Below are positions 6,441-16,100 of a stretch of DNA of 18,537 nt, in pieces. Under the pieces are notes generated by a model. That model worked only from the letters and a program-made list of their open reading frames with translations, had not been told where the DNA came from and made no database searches. Both the position numbers and the translations under genes were made by a program. The DNA comes from an uncultured Helicobacteraceae bacterium (GTDB taxonomy: Bacteria; Campylobacterota; Campylobacteria; Campylobacterales; UBA6016), in NCBI GenBank assembly GCA_937973585.1, contig CALJKN010000201.1, forward strand, positions 1-18,537, read 5' to 3'. Position 1 is the first letter of the stretch; the number at the start of each line of letters is the position of its first letter.

Positions 6441-7098
6441 TTTTTATATATCCGTATTCGTAGTTTAGTTTTTCGGTTTGTTTGTAGTTTATTTTTGTCC
6501 TCCCCTTTAGCTCCGGTACTGCTTCGATGTTATTTTTTAGGCTGAGTATCCTACCGAGGCTAACCTGCTTTGTCTGTGATGAGCTGATTATTTTTTTTGA
6601 GTCTCCGACCGATAAGACAAAGGTGATATTCGGATTTGCTTTTTGTATCCTTTTTAGGACGCTTATTATCTCCATTGTTATATCTTTGTTCAAAAAGTGT
6701 TCATTGTTTTTGTACGCTACAACCATATCAGCCTCTATGAAATTAGCTATTGCCAACTGCCCGCCGTTTTTGTAGACCGTGTTCCCCTCAAACCTCTCCT
6801 CTTCGGGCTGTTCGATTTGTTGCTTTGGCTGTTCTATTATTTGTTCGGTGATTATTTGTTGCTCTTTTTGGGGTTCCAGCCTTTTTGCGGCGACTTCGGC
6901 TTTGAGTTGTTCCAGTAGCATCGCATCTTCGTTTGATATTACCGTTTGGTTTGTCTCCACTTTTGCATTTTTTTGCATGTAGTAGCCTACGTTTACGAGC
7001 ATTAGCAGTACAAATAGGAGTAGCACGAGTATAACGGACGAAAACAAATCCACGTATGAGATAAACGGATTCATCTCACCTTGATCTGAACTTGACAT
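6427..7098 (-). CDS. MotB-like / OmpA-related membrane protein
   Basis: This encodes 223 residues. After a short cytoplasmic start comes one membrane helix (about 17-38) with SYVDLFSSVILVLLLFVLLM. Asp17 at its edge sits where MotB and TolR/ExbD carry the essential proton-binding Asp. A charged periplasmic linker (EQQIITEQIIEQPKQQIEQP, about 75-105) follows, then a C-terminal domain with ANFIEADMVVAY and ITMEIISVLKRIQKANPN leading to LSVGDSKKIISSSQTKQVSLGRILSLKNNI. This has the order of an OmpA-like peptidoglycan-binding domain, but the usual GHTD...N-x-x-L-S-x-x-R residues are mostly replaced. It would pair with the MotA-like protein encoded nine bases upstream as a proton channel. OmpA-like proteins also occur in other RTX-adhesin operons. 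Confidence 0.75.
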   Translation of the reverse strand: MSSSDQGEMNPFISYVDLFSSVILVLLLFVLLMLVNVGYYMQKNAKVETNQTVISNEDAMLLEQLKAEVAAKRLEPQKEQQIITEQIIEQPKQQIEQPEEERFEGNTVYKNGGQLAIANFIEADMVVAYKNNEHFLNKDITMEIISVLKRIQKANPNITFVLSVGDSKKIISSSQTKQVSLGRILSLKNNIEAVPELKGRTKINYKQTEKLNYEYGYIKIESK

Positions 7099-7107
7099 CT
7101 TGTTACC

Positions 7108-8766
7108 TTACTCTTTTGAAAACAAAGAACCGAAAAAGCTTTTATCCTTTTGGTTTTTTTGTTTGGTTTGTTTTTGTTTAGGGTTGTGGTCGGCTATTTT
7201 TGTGATCGCTTTTTCTATGTTTTTTAATGTATCGGTTATGTGGTTTATCCCCTCTTCGGTTTTGGCTACCCTCTCTTCAAGATTTTTGGATGATGATGCA
7301 AACATTTTTGCAGTGTCGTTTAGTTTCGAAAGCTCTTTGATGATTGCATCTTGATCTTTTTGTATCGTGTTTATATCACGCTCTTCGTGTTTTGAGAGAT
7401 TTTTTATCGCTATGCTTTGTCCGGTTATTCCTGCATCTATTTGTGTTAGAACGCCGATTACGTCGTCTCTTAGCGATACTATCTCATTTATACCGCTTTT
7501 TTGGGTCGATGCAATACCGTGAAGCTCGGCCCCCTCTTTTGCCAATCTCTCCTCTAGCTTCTCCAATGATGAGACTATTTGCGTGCCGGAAGATTTTATC
7601 TGCAAGAGTCCATTTGCGTGAAGCTCTCTTATTTGTGTCAGAGAGGATACGGCGTTGTCCAGTCTTAGCTGTATTTTGTCTGAGTTTGCATTGAGCTTCT
7701 CTAGCTCCGTCGTTCCGGACTCCAATAGGCCGCCGTGTTTTTCAAAAATCCCCTGCAATACCCCTCTCTCCTGAGCTGAGATATCGACGATATTTTTTTG
7801 GGTTTGCAGTATTCCGTCCAAAATATCGGATAGTTTTGAGTTTGCCTGCTCATTTGTTTTTATTAGTGTTTGGACGTATTCCTGATTGCTTTCAAAAAGC
7901 GATTTGATGGCGACTAGTGAGTCGGTCATCGTTTGCGTGTTTTGGGAGCTATTGGAGAGCTTTGATATCTCTGAGGAGAGCATACCCATCTGCTCTATAA
8001 ATAAATCCATAAAGCTTTTTCTCTGCCCCGGTAGCTCGGACGGTGCTTGTGTGACTGCTTCGGACGGGGAGCTGCTTACGGTTTCGATGATTCTGTCTTT
8101 TAGCCAATCCTCTATCCCGCTGATTAGGGTGTCTTGGTATCTAAAAAGTATATATCCGTTGATGCCGAGTATGACGGCTCCGACAACACCGAACAGGGAT
8201 GCTCCGAATCCGATCGCCATACCCGATATCGGCCCTGAAAAATCACGCATTATCTGTTTTATATCTACGTCGTCGTTTAGCCCTATGATGATTTGTCCCA
8301 TGTGGTCAATAGCTTCTACAAGACCTACGAAAGTCCCTAAAAGCCCTATCATCATCGAGGTATTGATAAAAAAGTTAATATATACTTTTTGCTTTTGGAA
8401 TTTCCCCTCCAACCAGTCAATGATACTTCTGGACTCCTCTTGGGTAAAAAGCATTTTTTGTTGCGATTTTCTACTTTGGAGCATATATGCGATATTGGCC
8501 GGCAAGATAGCGTCTATCCGTCTTAGGTAAAATTCATATCCGGTTTTTTTGTATGCTAGCGCCCCAAATGTTCCGCCCAGCATCATAATATCGTAGCCGC
8601 TGATGATTTGGTACAAGGTTCCGACAGCCAAAAGCCCCAGTATTGCGGAGCTAAATACGACGGTCGCCATAAAAAATGTAGACAATAGCTCCAGATTGGC
8701 ATATACGACGTAAAAAATAAACAGCCACGTAATAAAGTATGCTTTTAGGACTTTAATTCTTTTCAT
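7108..8766 (-). CDS. MotA/TolQ/ExbB-type proton channel with long coiled coil
   Basis: This encodes 552 residues. Two membrane helices lie near the start (about 10-27 and 33-55), and two more at about 130-155 and 185-210. The second pair carries the family signature: INTSMMIGLLGTFVGLVEAI, then a conserved GPISGMAIGFGASLFGVVGAVI. These helices line the proton path with the MotB-like partner. After residue 225 the protein is a cytoplasmic coiled-coil rod of about 300 residues (ISKLSNSSQNTQTMTDSLVA, many L/I heptads and LEERLAKEG), ending in a basic tail (KQKQTKQKNQKDK). The family is usually about 220-300 residues, so this tail is unusual. It may contact the secretion ABC transporter or cytoplasmic regulators. 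The start lies 34 bases after the Cache-like gene. Confidence 0.85.
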   Translation of the reverse strand: MKRIKVLKAYFITWLFIFYVVYANLELLSTFFMATVVFSSAILGLLAVGTLYQIISGYDIMMLGGTFGALAYKKTGYEFYLRRIDAILPANIAYMLQSRKSQQKMLFTQEESRSIIDWLEGKFQKQKVYINFFINTSMMIGLLGTFVGLVEAIDHMGQIIIGLNDDVDIKQIMRDFSGPISGMAIGFGASLFGVVGAVILGINGYILFRYQDTLISGIEDWLKDRIIETVSSSPSEAVTQAPSELPGQRKSFMDLFIEQMGMLSSEISKLSNSSQNTQTMTDSLVAIKSLFESNQEYVQTLIKTNEQANSKLSDILDGILQTQKNIVDISAQERGVLQGIFEKHGGLLESGTTELEKLNANSDKIQLRLDNAVSSLTQIRELHANGLLQIKSSGTQIVSSLEKLEERLAKEGAELHGIASTQKSGINEIVSLRDDVIGVLTQIDAGITGQSIAIKNLSKHEERDINTIQKDQDAIIKELSKLNDTAKMFASSSKNLEERVAKTEEGINHITDTLKNIEKAITKIADHNPKQKQTKQKNQKDKSFFGSLFSKE

Positions 8767-8800
8767 TTAGCCAAAAGCTCCGGTGTGATTTTGCACATAT

Positions 8801-9754
8801 CTAAACCATCAGAGCCAAAAGGGCTACCACAAGCCCCAGAGCGGCGGTTGTGAGTCCTGTGGACATTGATTTTACCATTTTCGGCAGAGTGTTGTTCTCC
8901 ATATATCGTTCAGCTATCACATATACACCGACCCTTTTGCCGTCCGAGTTTAAAATCGGTTTAGCGAGGATAAAATAGCCGTCCGTGATGATATATTTTT
9001 GTTCTACGATTTTCGCAAAATCAAGCTCTCCCGCTTTTTGCAAAAACTCACCGTCCGTTTTTGATTGAACACTAATTTCGTTTTTCCCTACCGCTTGGCT
9101 TTTGTAGTCTTGTAGTTTCTTCATATCTAGTAGCTCTCTATCCAGCAAAACCTGAAATATTTTTCCGTTTGCAGAGTATATGTCGTACAAAGAGTCTATG
9201 TTTTGCTTTATCTCCAAAACTCCGGCGGGGGTAGGGTATGCCGATTTTATGTATACGTGTCCGTCTTGATACTCTGTTCCGCTTTGCGGTTTTTGTGTTG
9301 ATATGACTTTTTGGAGTATTTTTGAGTCGTATTGGATTTTGACGGCGTTTAAAGACTCCATCGAGGATGCAACACGGATAAGCTCTTTTGAGTAAAAGTC
9401 TACGACTATATCGACGTTTGACTCACCTTTTACGGCGCTAGCTATCGCTTTTAGTGTTTCTGCTCCGTTTGCGCTCACAAAAGAGGCCGCATACCCTTGG
9501 TTGGCAACAGAGAGTGCGGTAGCGGCCTGAAGCTTTTGGGCGGTATTTGAGAGTGTCTGCTCAAGGTCGTAAAAATATCCGGCATTTGTCGATTCGTACA
9601 GATTTTTGGTTACCCTCTCCGTCATTGTATTTAGGTAGTATAGGGTGCCGATGATACCCAAAACGGAAGCGGCCGTTAGGATGCTAAACCACAACCCCTT
9701 ATTTTTTCTAAGCTTGTCCAAAAGAGCTTGTATTTTTAATATAAGTCCAAACAT
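8801..9754 (-). CDS. Cache-like periplasmic sensor protein with no cytoplasmic output domain
   Basis: This encodes 317 residues. A membrane helix at about 21-41 (LWFSILTAASVLGIIGTLYYL) is followed by about 250 periplasmic residues, then a second membrane helix at about 300-317 (GLTTAALGLVVALLALMV), where the protein ends. The periplasmic part resembles a double Cache domain, with AQKLQAATALSVANQ followed by SNVDIVVDFYSKELIRVAS. Strands YIKSAYPTPAGVLEIKQ and DGYFILAKPILNSDGKRVGVYVIAERY follow, the last typical of a Cache domain. Cache proteins normally continue into HAMP, kinase, GGDEF or methyl-accepting domains. None is present here, so it must signal through a partner, most likely the channel encoded next or the secretion machinery. 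It starts 22 bases after hlyD. Confidence 0.75.
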   Translation of the reverse strand: MFGLILKIQALLDKLRKNKGLWFSILTAASVLGIIGTLYYLNTMTERVTKNLYESTNAGYFYDLEQTLSNTAQKLQAATALSVANQGYAASFVSANGAETLKAIASAVKGESNVDIVVDFYSKELIRVASSMESLNAVKIQYDSKILQKVISTQKPQSGTEYQDGHVYIKSAYPTPAGVLEIKQNIDSLYDIYSANGKIFQVLLDRELLDMKKLQDYKSQAVGKNEISVQSKTDGEFLQKAGELDFAKIVEQKYIITDGYFILAKPILNSDGKRVGVYVIAERYMENNTLPKMVKSMSTGLTTAALGLVVALLALMV

Positions 9755-9776
9755 TTTCCTACCTTTTTTCTTCCAT

Positions 9777-11048
9777 CTACGGTTCGACCAGAGCGTTTTG
9801 CCCTATCCGTTTGATCGGTAAAAATATATACCCCAAAACCGTCCGTTTCCCTGTTATTATGTTGATATTGGCCTCCATCCCCGGCATTATCGGAAGCCCT
9901 TTTCCGAAATTGTCTTTTTGTGCTTTGATTTTGACGGGATAGTATGTCTCCCCTTTTTGGTTTGTGAAGCTATCCGGCGCTATGGATACAAGCTCTCCGT
10001 CGATTCTCCCGTACCTAGTGTAGTCGTATGCCGTGATCTCGACCGATGTTTTTTGCCCGACCCATATTCTACCTCTATCGGAAGCTTTGATATTTGCCTC
10101 TATCATTAGCCCCTCTTCGGCAGGGGTTATCTCGGCTACTTTATCACCAGGCTTTATCGCTCCACCGATTGTATGAAAATAAAGCTTATTAACCGTCCCG
10201 TTTACCGGAGAGGTAATTATTAGCCTGTTTGTTCTGTCGCTACTGGCTAAACTTTGTTGTGATAGCTGATTAATTTTTAACCTCACCTCTTTTAATTCGT
10301 TTAGTAGTTTTGATTCTATTTCGCTTTTAACCGACCCCATCTCAAAGCCGGCCTCTTTGTATTTGCCCTGAACAATCGGTATCTGGTTTTTTACCTCGTC
10401 TATTTGGGTCATTATGTTCTGTTTTTTGCTGGCCTCGGCCAGATACTCTTTTTTTGAACCGGCTCCCGCACGCATTAGTTGTTCCGAGATATGGGCATTC
10501 TCTTTTGCCGTTTCAAGCTCTAGCAGGAGGTTTTTGTGCTTACTCTCTAGCTCTTTTAGCTCATATCTACGTTGTTCCGCTTTTTGCGATATTGCCGCCA
10601 TCCTCTCCGAGATGTGCCGTCTTTCGCTAAAAAAAATCTGCATCTCGTTTTGGGCGACTTGCGGGTAGTTGTCCGTTATCTCTTTTGGGAATTCGAGATT
10701 TTTCCCCTCAATGAGACTCGTTAGTCTAATCTCTTTGGCTTGTAACGATATTTTTTCCGAGTCCTTCTCTTTTAGGTCTGCCGTAAAAAACGCCTGATCT
10801 AGTTTATATATCGGTTGTCCGGCCTTTACCGTCTCCCCCTCTTTGGCTAGTATCTGCGATACTATCCCCCCCTCCATGTGTTGCAGTACTTTTGTCTGTC
10901 CGGACGGAACCGCCTTGCCTTCGCCTCTGACGGTTTCATCTATCTTGGAAAAAGCTGCCCACACCAAAAAAACCGTAAAAAACAACATTATCGGCGCTAC
11001 CGTGATGTAGTAGTTCCATTTTTTCTCAAGCAGGATTTTATCTATCAA
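9777..11048 (-). CDS. HlyD-family type I secretion membrane-fusion protein
   Basis: This encodes a 423-residue periplasmic adaptor. A short cytoplasmic tail and one inner-membrane helix (about 14-32, ITVAPIMLFFTVFLVWAAF) come first, then a lipoyl-like half (GQTKVLQHMEGGIVSQILAKEGETVKAGQ, about 50-80). A long coiled-coil hairpin spans about 100-275. The second lipoyl half and beta-barrel include IITSPVNGTVNKLYFHTIGG and TAYDYTRYGRIDGELVSIAPDSF, followed by MPGMEANINIITGKRTVLGY. The ending is typical of HlyD proteins but extends only a little beyond the PGMxAxVxIxTGxRTxLxYxxxPI motif. It bridges the ABC transporter and the TolC channel. The start codon overlaps the ABC stop by four bases (ATGA), so the two are translationally coupled. 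Confidence 0.95.
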   Translation of the reverse strand: MIDKILLEKKWNYYITVAPIMLFFTVFLVWAAFSKIDETVRGEGKAVPSGQTKVLQHMEGGIVSQILAKEGETVKAGQPIYKLDQAFFTADLKEKDSEKISLQAKEIRLTSLIEGKNLEFPKEITDNYPQVAQNEMQIFFSERRHISERMAAISQKAEQRRYELKELESKHKNLLLELETAKENAHISEQLMRAGAGSKKEYLAEASKKQNIMTQIDEVKNQIPIVQGKYKEAGFEMGSVKSEIESKLLNELKEVRLKINQLSQQSLASSDRTNRLIITSPVNGTVNKLYFHTIGGAIKPGDKVAEITPAEEGLMIEANIKASDRGRIWVGQKTSVEITAYDYTRYGRIDGELVSIAPDSFTNQKGETYYPVKIKAQKDNFGKGLPIMPGMEANINIITGKRTVLGYIFLPIKRIGQNALVEP

Positions 11049-13147
11049 GATCCGGCTCCGTTTGGATTTTGCAGTTTTGAGAGTATTATATCTCTAGGCC
11101 CGTCGGCTACGATTCTGCCGTTGTTTACTACCATTACCCGATCTACAAGCTCCAGTGCGGCATATCTGTGGGTAATCACAATAACCGTTTTGTCTGCCGT
11201 CACGGTTTTTAGGTGTGATATCATCTGTCTCTCAAGCCCCATATCCATTCCGGTAGTCGGCTCATCCAAAATCAAAACAGACGGATTTTGGATAACCGCT
11301 CTGGCTAGTCCCACGAGTTGTTTTTGTCCAACCGATAATCTGGAGCCGTTCTCCCCGACTTGAAAATTCTCCCCCTCGCCGGAGCGTTTTATGAGTTCCG
11401 CCAATCCGATTTGTTGCAACAACCCCACAAGCGCATCTTTGCCTATTTTTCGTCCTATTTCTATGTTCTCTTTTATCGTTCCGGCAAACATAAAAGGCTC
11501 TTGCGGCATAACACCTATAGACCCCCTCAGCTCCGCCGGATGGATGGTTACTATGTCGTGTCCGTCTATAAAAATACTTCCGGAGTCTGGGGTATTAATG
11601 GCTGAGATCAGTCTCAAAATCGAGCTTTTTCCGGCACCCGTAGGCCCTATAAAACCAACTTTCTCCCCAGCTTTGATATTAAATGAGATATTTGATAAAG
11701 AGGGGTGTTTTGCCCCTTGATATGTGAGTGATACGTTCTCAAACTCTATGTTGCCGCTTATTTTTTTTAGCCCCAGTTCAATATTCGGCTTTATTTCGGA
11801 TGGGAGATGCCAAAATTTATCGAGCGATGTTAGGGACTCGTTTAGCTCTTTGTATTTTGATAAAAATCCGGATATGGAGACTATCGGAGCGATGGCTCTA
11901 CCCACCAAAATACCGAGTGCGATGAGGGCTCCCAGCGTCATGCTCTTGTCTTGAATCAGATAGACCCCGACAATCAGCGTCACTACGGTTGCAAACTGCA
12001 TAACGGCATACGAGATATTCGAGGCAAACCCAGAATAAAGCTGAATTTTGAGGTTTACAAAATTATAAAAACCGACCATCTGCCTCCATCTAAAAACCCT
12101 CCACGATACGGCGTTGGATAGTTTTAGGGTGTCTGCCCCTTTTATTGTTTCAAACAGATAGTTATGCTTGTGTTGCCCGTCTGCAAACAGTTTTTTCCCG
12201 AGTGAAAAAATCGGTTTTTGAAATACGATATTTACCCCCAAAATAACCCCTGAACATATCAGGGTAACGGCGGCTATAGTCGGAGAGATAACAAATATAA
12301 CAGCTAAAGTCAACACGACAAACGGCAGGTCGAGGGCATGCGAAATACTCTTTGACATAAAAAAGTCTTTTACCTGCCCCATCTCTTTGAACAGGTTTGC
12401 TTTTGAGCCTGCCAGTAGTCGGTTGTGTGAGCTATCTAATATGAGAATTTTTTTTAATAGCTCCTCCTCGAGTTCCCCGCCTATTTTTTTCCCCATCGAT
12501 TCGAGCAGATATGTTCTGACGCTTTTAAACAGTGCATCAAATATAAAAATCAGCACAACCCCAAAAGAGAGGACAAACAACGTGTCGGTTGCAAAGTTCG
12601 GGATAACCCTGTTGTATACGTTCATCGTGTATAGCGGTATCAAAATAACAAAGATATTGATAAAAAAAGTGAACACGGCTATTTTGATAATTTCCGGTTT
12701 TGAGTTTTGCAGATGTCGCCAAAACCACTCTTTGCCCCTCTCTTCGGTCTGCAAAATTCCGTGCTGTCTATCCGGTTTATAAAATAGTAGTATTTTTGGG
12801 TATGTCGCCGATAGCTCCTGAATTGTTTTTCTCTCTTTAGTGTGCGTGTCGGGACTTAGTATCTCACACATATCGCCGTCCAATCCGCTCAAGATAACGG
12901 CTCCGTTCTCTTCGTTTGTCAAAATGCAAGGGAGGATATGGGCGGTAGCGGTATCGGCCGAAAAATCTCCCTCTTCAAACACCAGACCGAAATCGGAAGC
13001 ACCGTATTTTAGATCTTCAACCGTAGTGTGTTTTTTTTCGTGCGGCAAAACCGTATCTATCGTTTTTGGCGGTACATCCCCGTAGTAAAAATCTAAAATA
13101 TATTTAAAAGATAAAAGTAAATCGTCTCTTTTTTGTTTGTTATCCAT
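11045..13147 (-). CDS. type I secretion ABC transporter/permease with degenerate C39 domain
   Basis: This encodes a 700-residue protein, counted from the ATG at 13145-13147. AGAGG stands seven bases before that ATG, and the upstream in-frame ATG (13168) overlaps the RTX stop and lacks such a site. Residues 1-140 form a C39-like domain. It has no cysteine before residue 74, so the catalytic Cys of a real peptidase is missing and it should only bind substrate. Membrane helices span about 150-430. The ATPase has Walker A GPTGAGKSS (about 501-509), signature LSVGQKQ (about 604-610), Walker B VLILDEP (about 624-630) and an H-loop His at about 660. It would form the inner-membrane engine that exports the RTX protein encoded immediately upstream. 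The LSVGQ replaces the common LSGGQ, as often in this family. Confidence 0.95.
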   Translation of the reverse strand: MDNKQKRDDLLLSFKYILDFYYGDVPPKTIDTVLPHEKKHTTVEDLKYGASDFGLVFEEGDFSADTATAHILPCILTNEENGAVILSGLDGDMCEILSPDTHTKERKTIQELSATYPKILLFYKPDRQHGILQTEERGKEWFWRHLQNSKPEIIKIAVFTFFINIFVILIPLYTMNVYNRVIPNFATDTLFVLSFGVVLIFIFDALFKSVRTYLLESMGKKIGGELEEELLKKILILDSSHNRLLAGSKANLFKEMGQVKDFFMSKSISHALDLPFVVLTLAVIFVISPTIAAVTLICSGVILGVNIVFQKPIFSLGKKLFADGQHKHNYLFETIKGADTLKLSNAVSWRVFRWRQMVGFYNFVNLKIQLYSGFASNISYAVMQFATVVTLIVGVYLIQDKSMTLGALIALGILVGRAIAPIVSISGFLSKYKELNESLTSLDKFWHLPSEIKPNIELGLKKISGNIEFENVSLTYQGAKHPSLSNISFNIKAGEKVGFIGPTGAGKSSILRLISAINTPDSGSIFIDGHDIVTIHPAELRGSIGVMPQEPFMFAGTIKENIEIGRKIGKDALVGLLQQIGLAELIKRSGEGENFQVGENGSRLSVGQKQLVGLARAVIQNPSVLILDEPTTGMDMGLERQMISHLKTVTADKTVIVITHRYAALELVDRVMVVNNGRIVADGPRDIILSKLQNPNGAGS

Positions 13148-13160
13148 ATATCCTCTTAGG

Positions 13161-16100
13161 TTACACAACCTGCACGGTCAAATCTACGCCGCCGCCGTTT
13201 GCGTCTATGGAGTAGTTGTTCATAGCCAGAGGCGATCCGGATACGTATGCGGTTGATGTTGTCGTATTGGTTGCGGTTGTAAACTCCGTAACGCTTATTT
13301 TTGATGCCTGTGTTGAGTTTGAGACATCCAAGCTCATATTTGTGGCTGTAGAGCTATTATCCCACGCATTTAGAGCATCTGCGCTAAATATGATATTTCC
13401 GGTTGTGATGCTTAGATATGAGGCCGTATTTATCGATTCAATATTTGACATATTGTTTTCGTAGCTATCAGCCGTCAAATCCGTAGATGCCGTTACCGTT
13501 CCGGATAGGTATATCGTGTCGGTTCCGGCTCCACCGTCAAATTTTACTTTTGACAAATCGGCTAGATTGATTCTGGCGTTGTCATTTCCGGCCAACCCGT
13601 TGAGTATTACCGAGTCATCATCGGTCATACCTGTTAAATTTACTGTGCTCATCACAAAAGTTTCGTTTGACGAGTCGCCGTTTACGGTGATACTCCCTCC
13701 GGCTCCGGCCTGCAACACCTCAAAAGTCCCCACGCTCCCCCTCGCCATGGTGATATCGTTTGTCCCCATTTTTAGAGTGTCGGTTCCGGCTCCGGCATCG
13801 GCGTAGTAGATGCTTCCGGTAAAGCTAGTAAAGTCTATATCCGAAAAATCAAGGGTATCGTTTCCGGCCGTACCGTAAAAATAAAGTCTCCCGCTACCTG
13901 TGACTTTGGTGAACTGGTCAAATTGGGAGAAATTCATAAACGAATAATAGTTTTGTATATCAAGGGTCTCAAGATTTGAGATTGTAATGCTCCTAAAATC
14001 AACATTTTGTGCAAGCTGGAGTGTGTCGGTTCCTAATCCGCCGTTTAGCACCTCTCCTGCCGTGGCTCTGGCTACTATCGTATCGTTGCCGCCTCCACCG
14101 TCTAACGTATCCGTTCCCGTCCATCCATCCAGTATGTTATCTCCGGAGTCGCCTGTTATATTGTCCGCCCCGGTTCCACCCCTGACGTTTTCTATATTTA
14201 CGACGGTATCGGCGTATGTGGCGTTGTCGCTTGCCGTACCACCAAAGCTTACCGTTGCGGCTGTTGCTCCGTTTAGCGTCAACGTCATTGTGTGGGATAT
14301 ATTTCTATAATCAACCCAGTCATTACCGCTACCGCCGTCTATAGTGTCCAGATCTTGCTCGGCCGCAGCGTAATATGCAGTGCCATATATGATATCATCG
14401 CCGTTGCCGCCGTTTACGGTGTCGTTATTTCTCTCCCCGTAGAGTGTATCGTTTCCATCGCCGCCGTTTAAGGTGTCGTTGTCATTTCCGCCATATATAG
14501 TGTCATTACCCCCCATTCCGTTTATCGCATCGGTGCCGCTAGATGCATACACTATATTTGCCGAGTCGTTTCCGCTAAACGTATCGTTTGTTGTCCAGAG
14601 GGTGACGTTTTCTATCTCATACGCATAATTCACGCCGTCTGACGTATTGTATCCGTCCACAAAACTTGTGCCGTTGTGATATTGAATTGTCCCCGTAGCC
14701 GTTAGTTGCATAGTTTGGTTAACCAAAGCATCTTGTTGCAGGTCTAGCGTATCTACGCCGTTACCGCCGTATACGGTATCAACTCCTCTTCCGGGTCTCA
14801 GATAGTCGTCTCCGCCGTATCCCCTAAAGGTTTCCCCGTTACTCCCGCCGTATATCCTATCTACATACTCTGTAGCGTTGATATTTTCTACGTTTTTTAC
14901 CATATCAATCAAGCGGCCTGTAGATGTCTCTTTGACGGTTGTAAAATCGGATGAATTTAGATCTACGGTAATCCCTTGAATACTCTCCCAGTTTGCAGCC
15001 ACCATGCCGTCATAATCCGGCTTGTAGTATGTTAAGGTATCGGTTCCCGCCCCACCGTCGATAAAGTCATACCCTTTGCCGGGCAAAAACGTATCGTTGC
15101 CGCCCATCCCTTGTAGATAGTTGACACCGTCATTGCCGACTATGGTATCGGCAAAGTTTGAGCCGATAATATCCTCTATACTAACAAGGGTGTCGTTGCC
15201 GTAGCCTGTAGCGGTTGCCGTGGTCGTATCTAACCTTACCGTCACTCCGGCCGTAGAGTTTTGAAAATTTGCGACATCGGTATCGTCCCCACCGTTTAGG
15301 GTATCGTTTCCGCTGCCGCTATAGAGGGTATCGTATCCGCCGCCGCCCAGAACGGTATCGCCGCCGCCTCTGCCGTCAATCGTATCCGATCCAACCCCGC
15401 CGCTGAGTGTATTTTGATTGTTGTCTCCGTAAATACGGTCGTTGTAGTCGCTCCCCTCAACTTTTTCGATATTTGAGATTGTGTCGTAACCGAGCACGGA
15501 GCCGTATTTGCCTATCGCATTTTCATTTATACTATCACCGTTTGCATCAAAACCGGCAAGGTCGATATATACCCCTGAAAACTCATCTTGAATCGTTGTT
15601 TCGTATGAGTTTGCCGGAGCAGATATAGTGTATGCCGATACGTTTTTGTAGGTGATTGTGTCTGTATCTGCTCCACCGTCTATCGTATTGACTCCGGCTC
15701 CACCGTATATCGTATCGTTTCCGGCATCTGTGCTGATTGTGTCGTCACCCCCGCCGTCATATACGGTATCGACCCCTTTGCCGCCGTATATCTCGCTGTT
15801 TCCGCTCCCGTCTTTTATGATTGTAGAGTTTAGGTTTGTGGCAAATACGAATCCCTCGTCTTTGCCGGATGCTGGGCTATAGGTGTAGTCTGTATCGGCC
15901 GTGATATTTTTGGAGACAACCGTGTATGAGTTTGTGTAGCTTTGGTTTGGGGCGATGTCTGTTGTGGATGTATATGACGGGTCTAGTACATAGTTTGCGG
16001 TAATCGATATGTCAAAATTGGCAGGAATCGTTGTTGTGTCGTATCTGACGGTAAACTCTACCGTTTTTATTTTGGTTAGAAAATCTGCATCAGTGGTTGA

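Noticed and set aside
7886..8530. 214-residue plus-strand open frame
   Set aside because: It is antisense to the ExbB/MotA-like gene, whose membrane and signature motifs are clear.
13148..13168. ABC transporter start at 13168 (MCNLRGY extension)
   Set aside because: It overlaps the RTX stop and lacks a ribosome site. AGAGG stands right before the ATG at 13147.
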